Of a stretch of DNA of 64,000 nucleotides, positions 49,577 through 57,854 are shown piece after piece. The DNA is from Streptomonospora nanhaiensis (lineage in GTDB: Bacteria; Actinomycetota; Actinomycetes; Streptosporangiales; Streptosporangiaceae): NCBI RefSeq assembly GCF_013410565.1, contig NZ_JACCFO010000001.1, forward strand, positions 4,774,001 to 4,838,000, read 5' to 3'. Under the pieces are notes generated by a model that had not been told where the DNA came from, did no database searches, and was given only the letters and a program-made list of their open reading frames with translations. A program made the translations under genes and the position numbers. The number at the start of each line of letters is the position of its first letter. The stretch's first letter is position 1.

Positions 49577-49657
49577 GGATCCCGCTCCCGCCGGGGCCCG
49601 GCCGGCAGCGAGCCGCCCCGACCTCCTCGTCGGCCCCGCGCGAGGCGTGCCCGCGTG

Positions 49658-49682
49658 CCCTCCCCGCCACGGGCGGGGAGGG
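49658..49682 (+). terminator. Strong terminator hairpin
   Basis: CCCTCCCCGCC-ACG-GGCGGGGAGGG, an 11-bp stem with a 3-nt loop, 81 nt behind the broken MFS gene. Confidence 0.75.
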
Positions 49683-49899
49683 ACTCTCCCTTATTAGGCA
49701 CGTGCCAGGCGTGCCGTCCCGGGACGCCGGCGACACGCGTGCCGGGTGCGGGAAACAGAGGAGGGCCTTCCGGGTCCGGCGCGGACCACCACGTCCGCAC
49801 CGGCGCCCGGGAGGCCCGTGCGCCCCGCCGGCGCCGCCCCGCGCGTCCGCCGCCGCGCCGGGGCGACCCCCGGATGCCCTGTGCGGCGGGTCACCTGTC

Positions 49900-49905
49900 T
49901 ACCGT
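49900..49905 (+). promoter_or_regulatory. Leaderless -10 box of the YnfM-like gene
   Basis: TACCGT ends 7 nt before GTG 49913, which fixes the start about 86 codons inside the open frame. Confidence 0.55.
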
Positions 49906-49912
49906 CGGATGG

Positions 49913-51130
49913 GTGGAGGACAGGACGACGGGAAGCGGCGGGTTCGAGGGGCACCGCGCCGGCACCCCCGCCTACCGGCGGCTCACCGTCGCCATGACCG
50001 CCGCCGGGATCGCCACCTTCGCCCAGCTCTACGCCGTGCAGGCGGTGCTGCCGGGCCTGGCCGCGGGGTTCTCCGCCTCCGCGTCCCAGGTGGCGCTCAC
50101 CGTCTCCTTCGGCACCGGCGGCCTGGCCGCCTTCGTCCTGCTCTGGAGCGGGCTGGCCGACCGGTTCGGGCGCGTCCGCGTGATGGCGCTGTCCCTGTCG
50201 CTGTCCACCGCCCTGGGGCTCGCCGCGCCCTTCGCCCCCGGCATGGCGGCGCTGCTGGTGCTGCGCGGCCTCCAGGGCGCCGCCCTGGGCGGGGTACCCG
50301 CCGTGGCGATGGCCTACCTCGCCGAGGAGGTCCACCGCTCCCACGTGTCCCGCGCCGCCGGGCTCTACATCGCCGGTACCACCGTGGGCGGCATGAGCGG
50401 ACGGCTGGTGGCCGGTGCCGTGGCCGGGATCGGCGGTTGGCGCTGGGGCGTGGGCGCCGGGTCGCTCCTCACTTTGGCCGCCCTGATCGTCTTCGCCGCG
50501 ACCGTGCCGCGCAGCCGCGGGTTCACCCCCCGGCGGCGCGGCGGGAGCGGCCCCGGGCCGGCGGCGCGGCTGCGCTCCGCCGTGGCCGACCCCGGGCTGA
50601 TCGCGCTCTACGCCCAGGGCCTGTTCCTCATGGGCGCGTTCGTCACCGTCTACAACTACCTGGGCTTCCGCATGACGGGCCCGCCCTTCGACCTCCCGCC
50701 CGCGCCGGTCGCGCTGCTGTTCACGGCCTACCTCGCCGGCACCGCCAGCTCCGCGTTCGTCGGCCGGGTGGTGGAGCGCGCCGGGCGGCACGCCGTGCTG
50801 CTGGCCGGGGTCGCCGCCATGGCCGTCGGCGCGGCGGCCCTGCTGCTGCCCGCGCCGGCCGCCGTGGTCGCCGCGCTGCTGCTGTTCACCTTCGCGTTCT
50901 TCTCGGCCCACGCCACCGCGTCGGCCTGGGTGGGCGTGCGCGCCACCACCGCCCGCGCCCAGGCCGCCGCCCTCTACACTCTCGCCTACTACCTGGGCTC
51001 CAGCGCCTTCGGCTGGCTCGGCGGCGTGGCCTACGACCACCTCGGCTGGGCCGGGACCATCGGCTACGTGCTCGCGCTGTGCGCGGCCGCGGCACTGGCC
51101 GGGGCGGCCCTGCGCACCCGGCGGGGATGA
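49913..51130 (+). CDS. MFS transporter, YnfM-like
   Basis: A 405-residue protein with 12 helices. Helix 1 is AMTAAGIATFAQLYAVQAVLPGLA, the loop motif is GLADRFGRVRVM, and helix 4/5 reads GLQGAALGGVPAVAMAYLAEE; the second half has YLGFRMTGPPFDLPP between helices 7 and 8, typical of the YnfM/arabinose-efflux-like group. Probably exports small molecules; the substrate is unknown. It is the same broad family as the broken gene just upstream and could be its functional replacement. Confidence 0.9.
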   Translation: MEDRTTGSGGFEGHRAGTPAYRRLTVAMTAAGIATFAQLYAVQAVLPGLAAGFSASASQVALTVSFGTGGLAAFVLLWSGLADRFGRVRVMALSLSLSTALGLAAPFAPGMAALLVLRGLQGAALGGVPAVAMAYLAEEVHRSHVSRAAGLYIAGTTVGGMSGRLVAGAVAGIGGWRWGVGAGSLLTLAALIVFAATVPRSRGFTPRRRGGSGPGPAARLRSAVADPGLIALYAQGLFLMGAFVTVYNYLGFRMTGPPFDLPPAPVALLFTAYLAGTASSAFVGRVVERAGRHAVLLAGVAAMAVGAAALLLPAPAAVVAALLLFTFAFFSAHATASAWVGVRATTARAQAAALYTLAYYLGSSAFGWLGGVAYDHLGWAGTIGYVLALCAAAALAGAALRTRRG

Positions 51131-51145
51131 GAGAGTCATAGGGGC

Positions 51146-51164
51146 CGGGCCGCGGGGCGGCCCG
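51146..51164 (+). terminator. Terminator of the YnfM-like gene
   Basis: CGGGCCG-CGGGG-CGGCCCG, a 7-bp stem 15 nt behind the stop. Confidence 0.65.
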
Positions 51165-51242
51165 CGTCCCGCCGCACCCGCCGCACCGCCGCGCGGGGCC
51201 CGCCGCGCGTCCGCGCCGCCCAGGACGATCAGGGAGGAAGCC

Positions 51243-52619
51243 GTGGCCCAGGTTCTCGTCGTCGCCGACGACCTCACCGGCGCCAACGCAACCGGCGCCC
51301 GGTTCGCGCGCTCGGGCATGCGGGTGGCGACCGTGACCCCCGAGCACGTCGCGGCGGTCGCCGAGGAGTACGACGTGGTCGTGGCCAACCTCGACAGCCG
51401 GCACGCCTCGGCCGAGCAGGCCGCCGACCTGGTCACCGACGTGGTGGAGGCCATCTGGCCGGTGGGCCTGGTCGTCAAGCGGATCGACAGCACCCTGCGC
51501 GGCAACGTCGGCGCCGAACTGGAGGCCGCCTGGCAGGCGGTGCGCGAGCGCGTGCCCGCCCAGGTGGCCGTGCGCGCGCTGCTGGTGCCCGCCTTCCCCG
51601 CCTCGGGCCGCACCACGGTCGACGGTGTGCAGCTGCTCGACGGCCGTCCGCTGGAGGCCACCGAACTCGCCCGCGACCCGTTCTGGCCGATGGACACCGG
51701 CGACGTCGCCGCGATCCTGGCCCGCCAGACCGGCCTGGCGGTGCGCCGGGTGCCCGACCGGCAGGTCACCCAGGACATGCTCGCCGCCGACCTGCGGGCC
51801 GGCGACGAGCCGGTGCTGCTGTGCGACGCCGCCGACGAGCGCCGCGTCGAGGACCTCGCGGGCGCCGCCGCCGAGGTGCACCGCACCGACGGCACCGTAT
51901 GGGTGGCGGCCGACCCCGGCCCGGGCGGGGCGCTGCTGGCCTACGCGCTGCGGCTGCGCGGCCAGGCCCGCGCGCCCGGCCCGCTGCTGGCCGTGGCGGG
52001 CAGCACCACCGACCTCACCCGCGAGCAGTTCGCCGCGCTGGCCCGCACCGGTCCGGCCCGGTTCGTCGACGCCGACCCCGAGCGGCTGGGCCGCACCGAC
52101 GACCACTTCGACGAGGTGTGCCGCCGCCTCACCGACCAGCTCACCTCGGCGGTGTTCCCCGAGGTCGTGGTGCTGCGGGCGCTGGCGCCCGGCGGCGACT
52201 CCCCGGCGGCCGCCCGCGCGCTGCCCGGCCGCCTGGCCGAACTGGTGGCCGAGGTGGTGGCGGCCGTGGGCGACGAGGCCGGCAGCCACGCCCTGCCCAG
52301 CGGGGTCTACCTCACCGGCGGCGACGTCGCCGCCAGCGTGCTGGAGGCCCTGGACGTGCACGCCTTCGAGGTCGCCGGCGAGGTGCTGCCGCTGGCGGTG
52401 CACGGCGCCCTCAGCGGCGGCCCGCTGGACGGCGTGCCCGCCGTGGTCAAGGGCGGCCTGGTCGGCGACTCCGCCGCCGCCGTGGAGTGCCTGGCCCGGC
52501 TGCGCCGCGCCGCCCGCGCGCGGCTCCAGCAGGTGCACTCGGAGGTCTCCGAGCATGTGCTGCCCCCGGCCCACCGCGCGCCGCAGGGCGCGGTCTGGGG
52601 CGGGCCGCGCACCGCCTGA
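51243..52619 (+). CDS. Four-carbon acid sugar kinase family protein (DUF1537/OtnK-like)
   Basis: A 458-residue kinase. The N-terminal domain shows VVADDLTGANATGARFARSG (about 5-24), LDSRH and KRIDSTLRGNVGAEL (about 80-94), and the C-terminal nucleotide-binding domain has AVAGSTTDLTREQ, YLTGGDVAASVLEALD and the late VVKGGLVGD. Characterised members phosphorylate D-threonate, D-erythronate or related four-carbon acid sugars. The usual dehydrogenase (PdxA2-like) and aldolase partners are missing here, so the pathway cannot be named. The GTG start follows GGGAGG. Confidence 0.92.
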   Translation: MAQVLVVADDLTGANATGARFARSGMRVATVTPEHVAAVAEEYDVVVANLDSRHASAEQAADLVTDVVEAIWPVGLVVKRIDSTLRGNVGAELEAAWQAVRERVPAQVAVRALLVPAFPASGRTTVDGVQLLDGRPLEATELARDPFWPMDTGDVAAILARQTGLAVRRVPDRQVTQDMLAADLRAGDEPVLLCDAADERRVEDLAGAAAEVHRTDGTVWVAADPGPGGALLAYALRLRGQARAPGPLLAVAGSTTDLTREQFAALARTGPARFVDADPERLGRTDDHFDEVCRRLTDQLTSAVFPEVVVLRALAPGGDSPAAARALPGRLAELVAEVVAAVGDEAGSHALPSGVYLTGGDVAASVLEALDVHAFEVAGEVLPLAVHGALSGGPLDGVPAVVKGGLVGDSAAAVECLARLRRAARARLQQVHSEVSEHVLPPAHRAPQGAVWGGPRTA

Positions 52620-52827
52620 ACGGCGGCCGTCGTACGGGTGGCGGGCCCGGCGGCCGCCGCGCCGACGCCGGGGCCCCGTCACGCCGGCACCGCGGCGCCC
52701 CGCCCTCCGGCTGAGAGCGGGGCACGCGGTCCGCACCGGGGGAGTGGCCGGTCCCCTCCGCTTTGCGACCGTTCCCCCGGAACGCCTGGCCGGGACGATC
52801 AGCCGGCCCCGGGTCGATGCGGCCCGG

Positions 52828-53151
52828 TCAGTCCCGGGCCGGGTCCACCTCCGGCACGGCGAAGGGCGGGGCGCCGGTGCCCTCCACCCGGTAGCCGCCC
52901 CACACGTCGGGGCCCGACAGCGTGCCCCGGCCCTCGTGGCCGCCGGGCGTGCGCAGCAGCACCGACGTGCGGCCGGCCGCGACGGCCTCGGCCACCCGCG
53001 GCGAGGCGGCCACCCGGCCCACCCAGCGGTAGGCGCCCATGAGCGGGTCGAAGTGCCCGGCCACGTGCGCCTCCACCGCCGCGGTCGACTCGCCGAAGTC
53101 CAGGTCGGCGGGGCCGTGGTACTCCTCCTCGTCGTCGCCCATGCCGCTCAT
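52828..53151 (-). CDS. DUF4873-domain protein
   Basis: A 107-residue acidic protein (DEEEYHGPADLDF...FDPLMGAYRWVGRVAAS...RTPGGHEGRGTLSGPDVWGGYRVEGTGAPPF), the DUF4873 pattern. Members sit beside flavin monooxygenases in actinomycetes, sometimes fused to them. It overlaps the monooxygenase gene by 4 nt (ATGA), so it is made together with it and may be a small accessory subunit. No catalytic residue is recognisable. The 208 nt behind it hold no gene. Confidence 0.85.
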   Translation of the reverse strand: MSGMGDDEEEYHGPADLDFGESTAAVEAHVAGHFDPLMGAYRWVGRVAASPRVAEAVAAGRTSVLLRTPGGHEGRGTLSGPDVWGGYRVEGTGAPPFAVPEVDPARD

Positions 53152-54758
53152 CGCGCCGCCTCATTCCGCTGCGCCCGCCGGGGCGCTCCGGCGGGCGCGC
53201 CCTCGGGGCGCTGCGCCGCACCGGCCCCCGACGGCGTCCGGCGGGCGGCGCCGGGCAGGCCGGCCGGGGGGATTTCGGGCCGCAGGTGGTAGTTGTGCGG
53301 GTCGAACCGCCGGGTGCGCAGGGCGTAGTCCCAGGTGAACCCGGGCCACAGGGTGGTGTTGCGGCCCTTGTCGTTGAGGTACCAGCTGTCGCAGCCCCCC
53401 GAGACCCACACCGTGCCGCGCATCCTGCGCTGCACCCATTCGTTGTAGGCGGCCTGCGCGTCGGCGCGCGCCTCGATGCGGTCGATCCGGTTGCGGGCGG
53501 CGTGGCGCAGCGCGGCCATGGTGTAGTTGATCTGCGCCTCGATCATGAACACCTGCGAGGTGTGGCCGAGCCCGGTGTTGGGGCCGGCCAGCATGAACAG
53601 GTTGGGGTAGCCCGCGACGGTGGTGCCGCGCAGCGCCGTCATGTCGTCGCCCCACCGGTCGGCCAGCCGCACCCCCTCGGCGTCGCGCAGCCGCTGGGCG
53701 ATGGGGCTGTCGGTCACGTGGAACCCGGTGCCGAAGATGACGGTGTCCACCTCGTGCCGCACCCCGTCGCGGGTGACGACCGCGTCGGCCTGGAACCCGG
53801 CGATGCCCTCGGTGACCACGTCGACGTTGGGCCGGTCCAGCGCGGGATAGTAGTCGTTGGACAGCAGCATCCGCTTGCAGCCGATGGTGTAGTCCGGCAG
53901 CAGCTTGGCGCGCAGGCGGGGGTCGCGCACGCCGCGCCGCAGGTTGAACCGCGCCAGCCGCTCCACGGCCTTCATCAGGCGCGGGCTGTGCACGAACCCG
54001 AGCACGTAGCTCTCCCGCCCCCAGTAGATCGCCAGCCGGGCGGCGCGCTGGGCCAGGGGGATGGTGCGGTAGACCCAGGTCTCGGGCCGGGTGATGTCGC
54101 GGTCGTGGCGGGGCAGCACCCACGGCGGGGTGCGCTGGAACAGCTTCAGCTCGCCCACCACCGGCTGGATCTCGGGCACGAACTGGATGGCCGAGGCCCC
54201 CGTGCCCACCACGGCCACCCGCCGCCCGGTGAGGTCGTGGTCGTGGTTCCAGGCCGCCGAGTGGAACACCGTGCCCGCGAAGGAGTCCAGCCCCGGGATG
54301 TCGGGGACGGCGGGGTCGGCCAGCGGCCCGCAGCCGCTGATGAGGAACTGCGCGGTGAACACGCCGCCGGTGGTGGTGACGCGCCACCGGTTGGCTGCGG
54401 GCTCCCAGCGCGCGTCGGTGACCTCGCAGCCGAAGCGCACGTGCCGCACCACGTCGTGGTCCTTGGCGACCCGGCGCAGGTAGTCCCAGATCTCGGGCTG
54501 CGGCGAGAAGCTGCGCGACCAGTCGGGGTTGGGCGCGAAGGAGAAGGAGTAGAGGTGGGAGGGCACGTCGCAGGCGGCGCCGGGGTAGGTGTTGTCGCGC
54601 CAGGTGCCGCCGACCTCGTAGGCGCGCTCCAGCAGCACGATGTCGTGCAGTCCGGCCCGCTTGAGGCGGACCGCCATGCCGATTCCGGCGAACCCGGTGC
54701 CGATGATGGCGACCCGGTGGTGGACGGGGGGCGTCGGGGTCTCCTGGTCGTCGCGCAC
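53148..54758 (-). CDS. Flavin-containing (Baeyer-Villiger-type) monooxygenase
   Basis: A 536-residue FAD/NADPH monooxygenase. FAD motif GTGFAGIGMAVRLKRAG at the N-terminus, second Rossmann motif VVGTGASAIQF (about 185-195), and the Baeyer-Villiger fingerprint F-x-G-x3-H-x3-W (FAGTVFHSAAW) just before it. The W-x-D-N-T-Y-P-G-A substrate-side loop (WRDNTYPGAACDVPS) is complete. It inserts oxygen next to a ketone, giving an ester or lactone. It lies between DUF4873 and the AurF-like oxygenase, transcribed toward DUF4873. A GTG start with AAAGGA is used. Confidence 0.93.
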   Translation of the reverse strand: MRDDQETPTPPVHHRVAIIGTGFAGIGMAVRLKRAGLHDIVLLERAYEVGGTWRDNTYPGAACDVPSHLYSFSFAPNPDWSRSFSPQPEIWDYLRRVAKDHDVVRHVRFGCEVTDARWEPAANRWRVTTTGGVFTAQFLISGCGPLADPAVPDIPGLDSFAGTVFHSAAWNHDHDLTGRRVAVVGTGASAIQFVPEIQPVVGELKLFQRTPPWVLPRHDRDITRPETWVYRTIPLAQRAARLAIYWGRESYVLGFVHSPRLMKAVERLARFNLRRGVRDPRLRAKLLPDYTIGCKRMLLSNDYYPALDRPNVDVVTEGIAGFQADAVVTRDGVRHEVDTVIFGTGFHVTDSPIAQRLRDAEGVRLADRWGDDMTALRGTTVAGYPNLFMLAGPNTGLGHTSQVFMIEAQINYTMAALRHAARNRIDRIEARADAQAAYNEWVQRRMRGTVWVSGGCDSWYLNDKGRNTTLWPGFTWDYALRTRRFDPHNYHLRPEIPPAGLPGAARRTPSGAGAAQRPEGAPAGAPRRAQRNEAAR

Positions 54759-54816
54759 GCGAGGCGTCCTTTCGAGCGGGTGGGCGCGGGTCCGGGCGGG
54801 GAGGCCGGCCCGGGGA

Positions 54817-55773
54817 TCAGGCGCGTTGAGTCCCCGGGCCGGCGGTCGGTGCGGCGGGTGCGCCGGGGCGGCCCAGCAGCCCGGCCTTGCGCCAGAAGTA
54901 GCGGCCCGGCCCGGAGATCGCGCCGGCCGCGTCGAGGGTGGCCACGACCTTGCGGGCGGCCCAGGTCTTGGTGTCGGTCCAGTACGGGTTGCGCCGGGCC
55001 GCCTTGCGGGCGGTCCGGGGGTCCAGGCCGACGCGGGCGTAGACCCGGGGGTTGATCAGCCGCGTGGTGGCGTAGTAGACGACCAGGCCCAGCACGAACC
55101 GGCTGTAGTGCTGGATGAGGGGGTGGCGGTTGTGCCAGTCGCGGGCGAACTCCTCGCGGGCGTAGCGCATGTGGCGGGCCTCCTCCACGACGTGGATGCG
55201 GGAGACCGCCCGGGTGAGCGGCTCCAGCTCCTCGTCGACCATGATCTCGCGCTGGAGCTGGTCGAGGATCTCCTCCACGAAAAGCGCCCCGCTGAAGGTG
55301 AGCGGGCCGTTGGAGAGGGTCTTGAAGACCCGGCCGAGGAACTGCGCCACGGGGTCGAGGCGGTAGAAGGGGGCGTCCAGTTTGCCGAGCATCCGGGCGA
55401 ACATGACGGAGTGGCGGCACTCGTCGGCGATCTCGGTGTAGGCGTACTGGACGTGGCTGGTGGTGGGGTCGCGGTCGTAGGCGTGCCGCACGAGCATCTG
55501 CATCAGGATCGTCTCGAACCAGATGCCGATGCTGGCGACGCTGGCGATCTCCTGGCGGCTCAGCTCCCTGCGCTGGTCCTCGGTGAGCGTCTCCCACAGC
55601 TCGGTGCCGTACAGGCTCAGCCGCTCGGGGCGGATCGCGTAGCGGTCGCGGTCGATGGGGGCGTCCCAGTCGATCTCCACCAGGGGGTCGTAGGACGCCT
55701 TGGCCGAGGAGCGCAGCAGGCGCTTGGCGATGTCCTCGCGGTCGGTGGTGCGGGTCTGCGTCTTGGGGGTCAC
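54817..55773 (-). CDS. AurF-like diiron oxygenase
   Basis: A 318-residue helical protein. All seven ligands known from AurF (p-aminobenzoate N-oxygenase) can be placed with matching spacing: Glu87 (IWFET), Glu118 and His121 (DECRH), Glu167 (FVEEI), His194, Glu198 and His201 (IHVVEEARH). A mu-oxo diiron centre is therefore expected. The reaction may be amine, C-H or fatty-acid oxygenation; AurF function itself is not implied. AAGGAGG precedes the GTG at 55773. Probably the first gene of a three-gene operon with the monooxygenase and DUF4873 genes. Confidence 0.88.
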   Translation of the reverse strand: MTPKTQTRTTDREDIAKRLLRSSAKASYDPLVEIDWDAPIDRDRYAIRPERLSLYGTELWETLTEDQRRELSRQEIASVASIGIWFETILMQMLVRHAYDRDPTTSHVQYAYTEIADECRHSVMFARMLGKLDAPFYRLDPVAQFLGRVFKTLSNGPLTFSGALFVEEILDQLQREIMVDEELEPLTRAVSRIHVVEEARHMRYAREEFARDWHNRHPLIQHYSRFVLGLVVYYATTRLINPRVYARVGLDPRTARKAARRNPYWTDTKTWAARKVVATLDAAGAISGPGRYFWRKAGLLGRPGAPAAPTAGPGTQRA

Positions 55774-55874
55774 GCCGGTCCTCCTTGTCCGCCGGCGGCG
55801 GGCCGCGGCCGGGACGGGTTCATCGCGGCCCGCTCGGGGGGCGAGTGTGATCTCCTCCACACCGTGTGTGGCGA

Positions 55875-55894
55875 AACATTACAATGACCATTGT
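55875..55894. promoter_or_regulatory. Palindromic operator between the diiron oxygenase and MerR genes
   Basis: AACATTACAAT (55875-55885) runs into ACAATG-AC-CATTGT (55881-55894), a perfect 6-2-6 dyad in the divergent region. The 11-mer recurs before the GMC oxidoreductase gene. It is the best candidate site of the neighbouring MerR regulator. Confidence 0.6.
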
Positions 55895-55955
55895 CACGAT
55901 GCAAGAGGGGAAGGTCGGGGCGGTGGACCGGCGGCGCGCGGCGCGCGGGACTCCC

Positions 55956-55961
55956 TAGGCT
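55956..55961 (+). promoter_or_regulatory. Leaderless -10 box of the MerR gene
   Basis: TAGGCT ends 6 nt before ATG 55968. GGAGG lies in between but directly against the ATG, so a leaderless start is favoured. Confidence 0.5.
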
Positions 55962-55967
55962 GGAGGC

Positions 55968-56759
55968 ATGGCCGAATACCGCATTGACGAGCTGGCGCGG
56001 CTGGCGGAGACCACCGTCCGCAACGTCCGCGTCTACCAGGACCGGGGACTGCTCTCCCCGCCGCGCCGCGAGGGCCGCGTCGGCATCTACACCGAGGCGC
56101 ACCTGGCGCGCCTGCGGCTCATCGGCCAGCTGCTCAAGCGCGGCTACACCTTCGCCAACATCAGCGAGCTGGTCAGCGTGTGGGAGCGCGGCGGCGACCT
56201 CAACGACATCCTCGGCTTCGAGGCCGCCATCGGCGACCCCTGGACCGACGAGATCCCCGGCTACGTCACCATGGCCGAGCTGCGCCGGATGTTCCCCGGC
56301 CAGGTCACCGCGCCCAACCTCACCCGCACCCTGCGCCTGGGCCTGCTCGAACGCGAGGGCCTGCGCTTCCGGGTGCCCAGCCCCCGCCTGCTCAACGCCG
56401 GCGCCGAACTCGTGGCCGCCGGCATGCGGCTGAGCACCGTGCTGGACATCTCCGAGCGGCTCAAGCAGCGCGTCGACACCCTCGCCGAGGAACTGGTGCG
56501 CACCGTCGCCGACCACATCCTCGCCCAGCACGCCCCCGAGGGCATCCTCAAGGGCGAGGAGATCGCCGAGACCGCCTCGCTGGTGCGCCGCCTGCGGCCG
56601 CTCGCCCAGACCGCCGTCGACGCCATGCTCGCCGGGTCCATGTCCCGCCACCTGCACGAGGTCCTGGGCGAGCACTTCGCCGAGGTGCTGGAGCACATCA
56701 ACGAGCACAGGCACGCCGTCGACCAGCCCGCCGGGCAGGGGGCGCCCTCCACCGGCTGA
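55968..56759 (+). CDS. MerR-family transcriptional regulator
   Basis: A 263-residue regulator. The winged helix is at residues 3-72 (YRIDELARLAETTVRNVRVYQDRGLLSPPRREGRVGIYTEAHLARLRLIGQLLKRGYTFANI). The long C-terminal part (about 95-255) is helical, with no metal-binding cysteines, so it responds to an organic ligand or acts constitutively. It sits between the monooxygenase/diiron operon and the hydrolase/GMC genes, all transcribed away from it or toward it on the opposite strand, and is their likely regulator. Confidence 0.92.
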   Translation: MAEYRIDELARLAETTVRNVRVYQDRGLLSPPRREGRVGIYTEAHLARLRLIGQLLKRGYTFANISELVSVWERGGDLNDILGFEAAIGDPWTDEIPGYVTMAELRRMFPGQVTAPNLTRTLRLGLLEREGLRFRVPSPRLLNAGAELVAAGMRLSTVLDISERLKQRVDTLAEELVRTVADHILAQHAPEGILKGEEIAETASLVRRLRPLAQTAVDAMLAGSMSRHLHEVLGEHFAEVLEHINEHRHAVDQPAGQGAPSTG

Positions 56760-56811
56760 TCCGCGTCCGCGCCGGTCGCGGACTGTCCCGCGCCCCGGCC
56801 GCCGGCGCGCG

Positions 56812-57753
56812 TCAGGCGGCCTCGGCGGCCTCGCCGGCCAGGGCCGCCAGCGCCTCCAGGTGGGCGCCCACCGCCTCGGGCGCCTCCAGCGGCAGCATGT
56901 GCCCGCAGTCGGGCAGCACCGCCACCGCGGCCAGGGGCAGCGCCCGCGCCAGCGCGCGGGTGTGGCGCAGCCGCACCAGGCGGTCGCGCCCGCCCGCCAG
57001 GATCCGCACCGGCACGGCGCGCAGCGCGCCCAGCCGCCCCGACAGGTCGTGGCGCACCAGCGGCTCGTAGAACCCCACCGCCACGCGCGTGGGCGTGCTG
57101 TGTAGGAGCTGGGCGCACTCGCGCACCGCCAGCGGATCGGCCCGCGTCCCGAACGCGGCCCTCCGCACCGCCGCGCGGTAGGCGCCCGAGTGGGGCGGCA
57201 GCAGCGCGCGCAGCCGGTCCACCGCGCCCGGGGCCCGCGCCAGCCCGCGCGCCAGGGCCCGCCGCAGCACGCCGGCCGCGCGCCGGTGCGGCGGCAGCCC
57301 GGGGTCGTCCGGGTCGAGCCGCCCGGCGGCGGTGGCCGCCAGCAGCACCCCCGCCACGCGCCCCGCCACGAACCCCGGGCGGGCGGCGGCCAGCGCCATG
57401 ACCGCCCGGCCGCCCATGGAGTGCCCGCCCAGCACGAGGGGTCCGTGCGGCGCGCAGTCCTCCAGCACGCGCAGCAGGTCCTCGCCCAGCACCGCCGCGC
57501 TGAAGGGGCGGGTGCCCAGCGTGGACCCGCCGTGGCCGCGCTGGTCGAACCGGACCACCCGCACCGGGCGGCGGGGGCCGGCCACCAGGCGCGCCACGGT
57601 CGGGCGCCAGGTGTCGGAGGCCAGGGCCCAGTCGTGGGCCAGCACCACGGTCACCGGGGCGTCGACCGGGCCGCGCAGGTGGACGCGGAGTTCGGCGCCG
57701 TCAGGGGTGCGCACGGTGCGGGTCTGGTCGGCGGCCTGCCGCAGGGGGATCAC
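56812..57753 (-). CDS. Alpha/beta-hydrolase
   Basis: A 313-residue hydrolase. The nucleophile Ser is in LGGHSMGGRA (near residue 104), HG is replaced by AHDWALASDTW in the oxyanion region, the Asp is in AGGRDRLVR and the His in PDCGHMLPLE near the C-terminus. The cap region between is Arg/Ala-rich. It could hydrolyse an ester produced by the Baeyer-Villiger enzyme; this is inferred from context. The GTG follows CAGGAG. Transcribed after the GMC gene (101-nt gap). Confidence 0.9.
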   Translation of the reverse strand: MIPLRQAADQTRTVRTPDGAELRVHLRGPVDAPVTVVLAHDWALASDTWRPTVARLVAGPRRPVRVVRFDQRGHGGSTLGTRPFSAAVLGEDLLRVLEDCAPHGPLVLGGHSMGGRAVMALAAARPGFVAGRVAGVLLAATAAGRLDPDDPGLPPHRRAAGVLRRALARGLARAPGAVDRLRALLPPHSGAYRAAVRRAAFGTRADPLAVRECAQLLHSTPTRVAVGFYEPLVRHDLSGRLGALRAVPVRILAGGRDRLVRLRHTRALARALPLAAVAVLPDCGHMLPLEAPEAVGAHLEALAALAGEAAEAA

Positions 57754-57854
57754 GGGGCGGCTCCTGGCGGGTCGGGGGCGCGGGTGTCCCCCTGTGTGGT
57801 TCCCGCTGCGCGCCCGGCCAGTCGCCCCGCGCCGCCCGCCGTGGACCCCGGGGG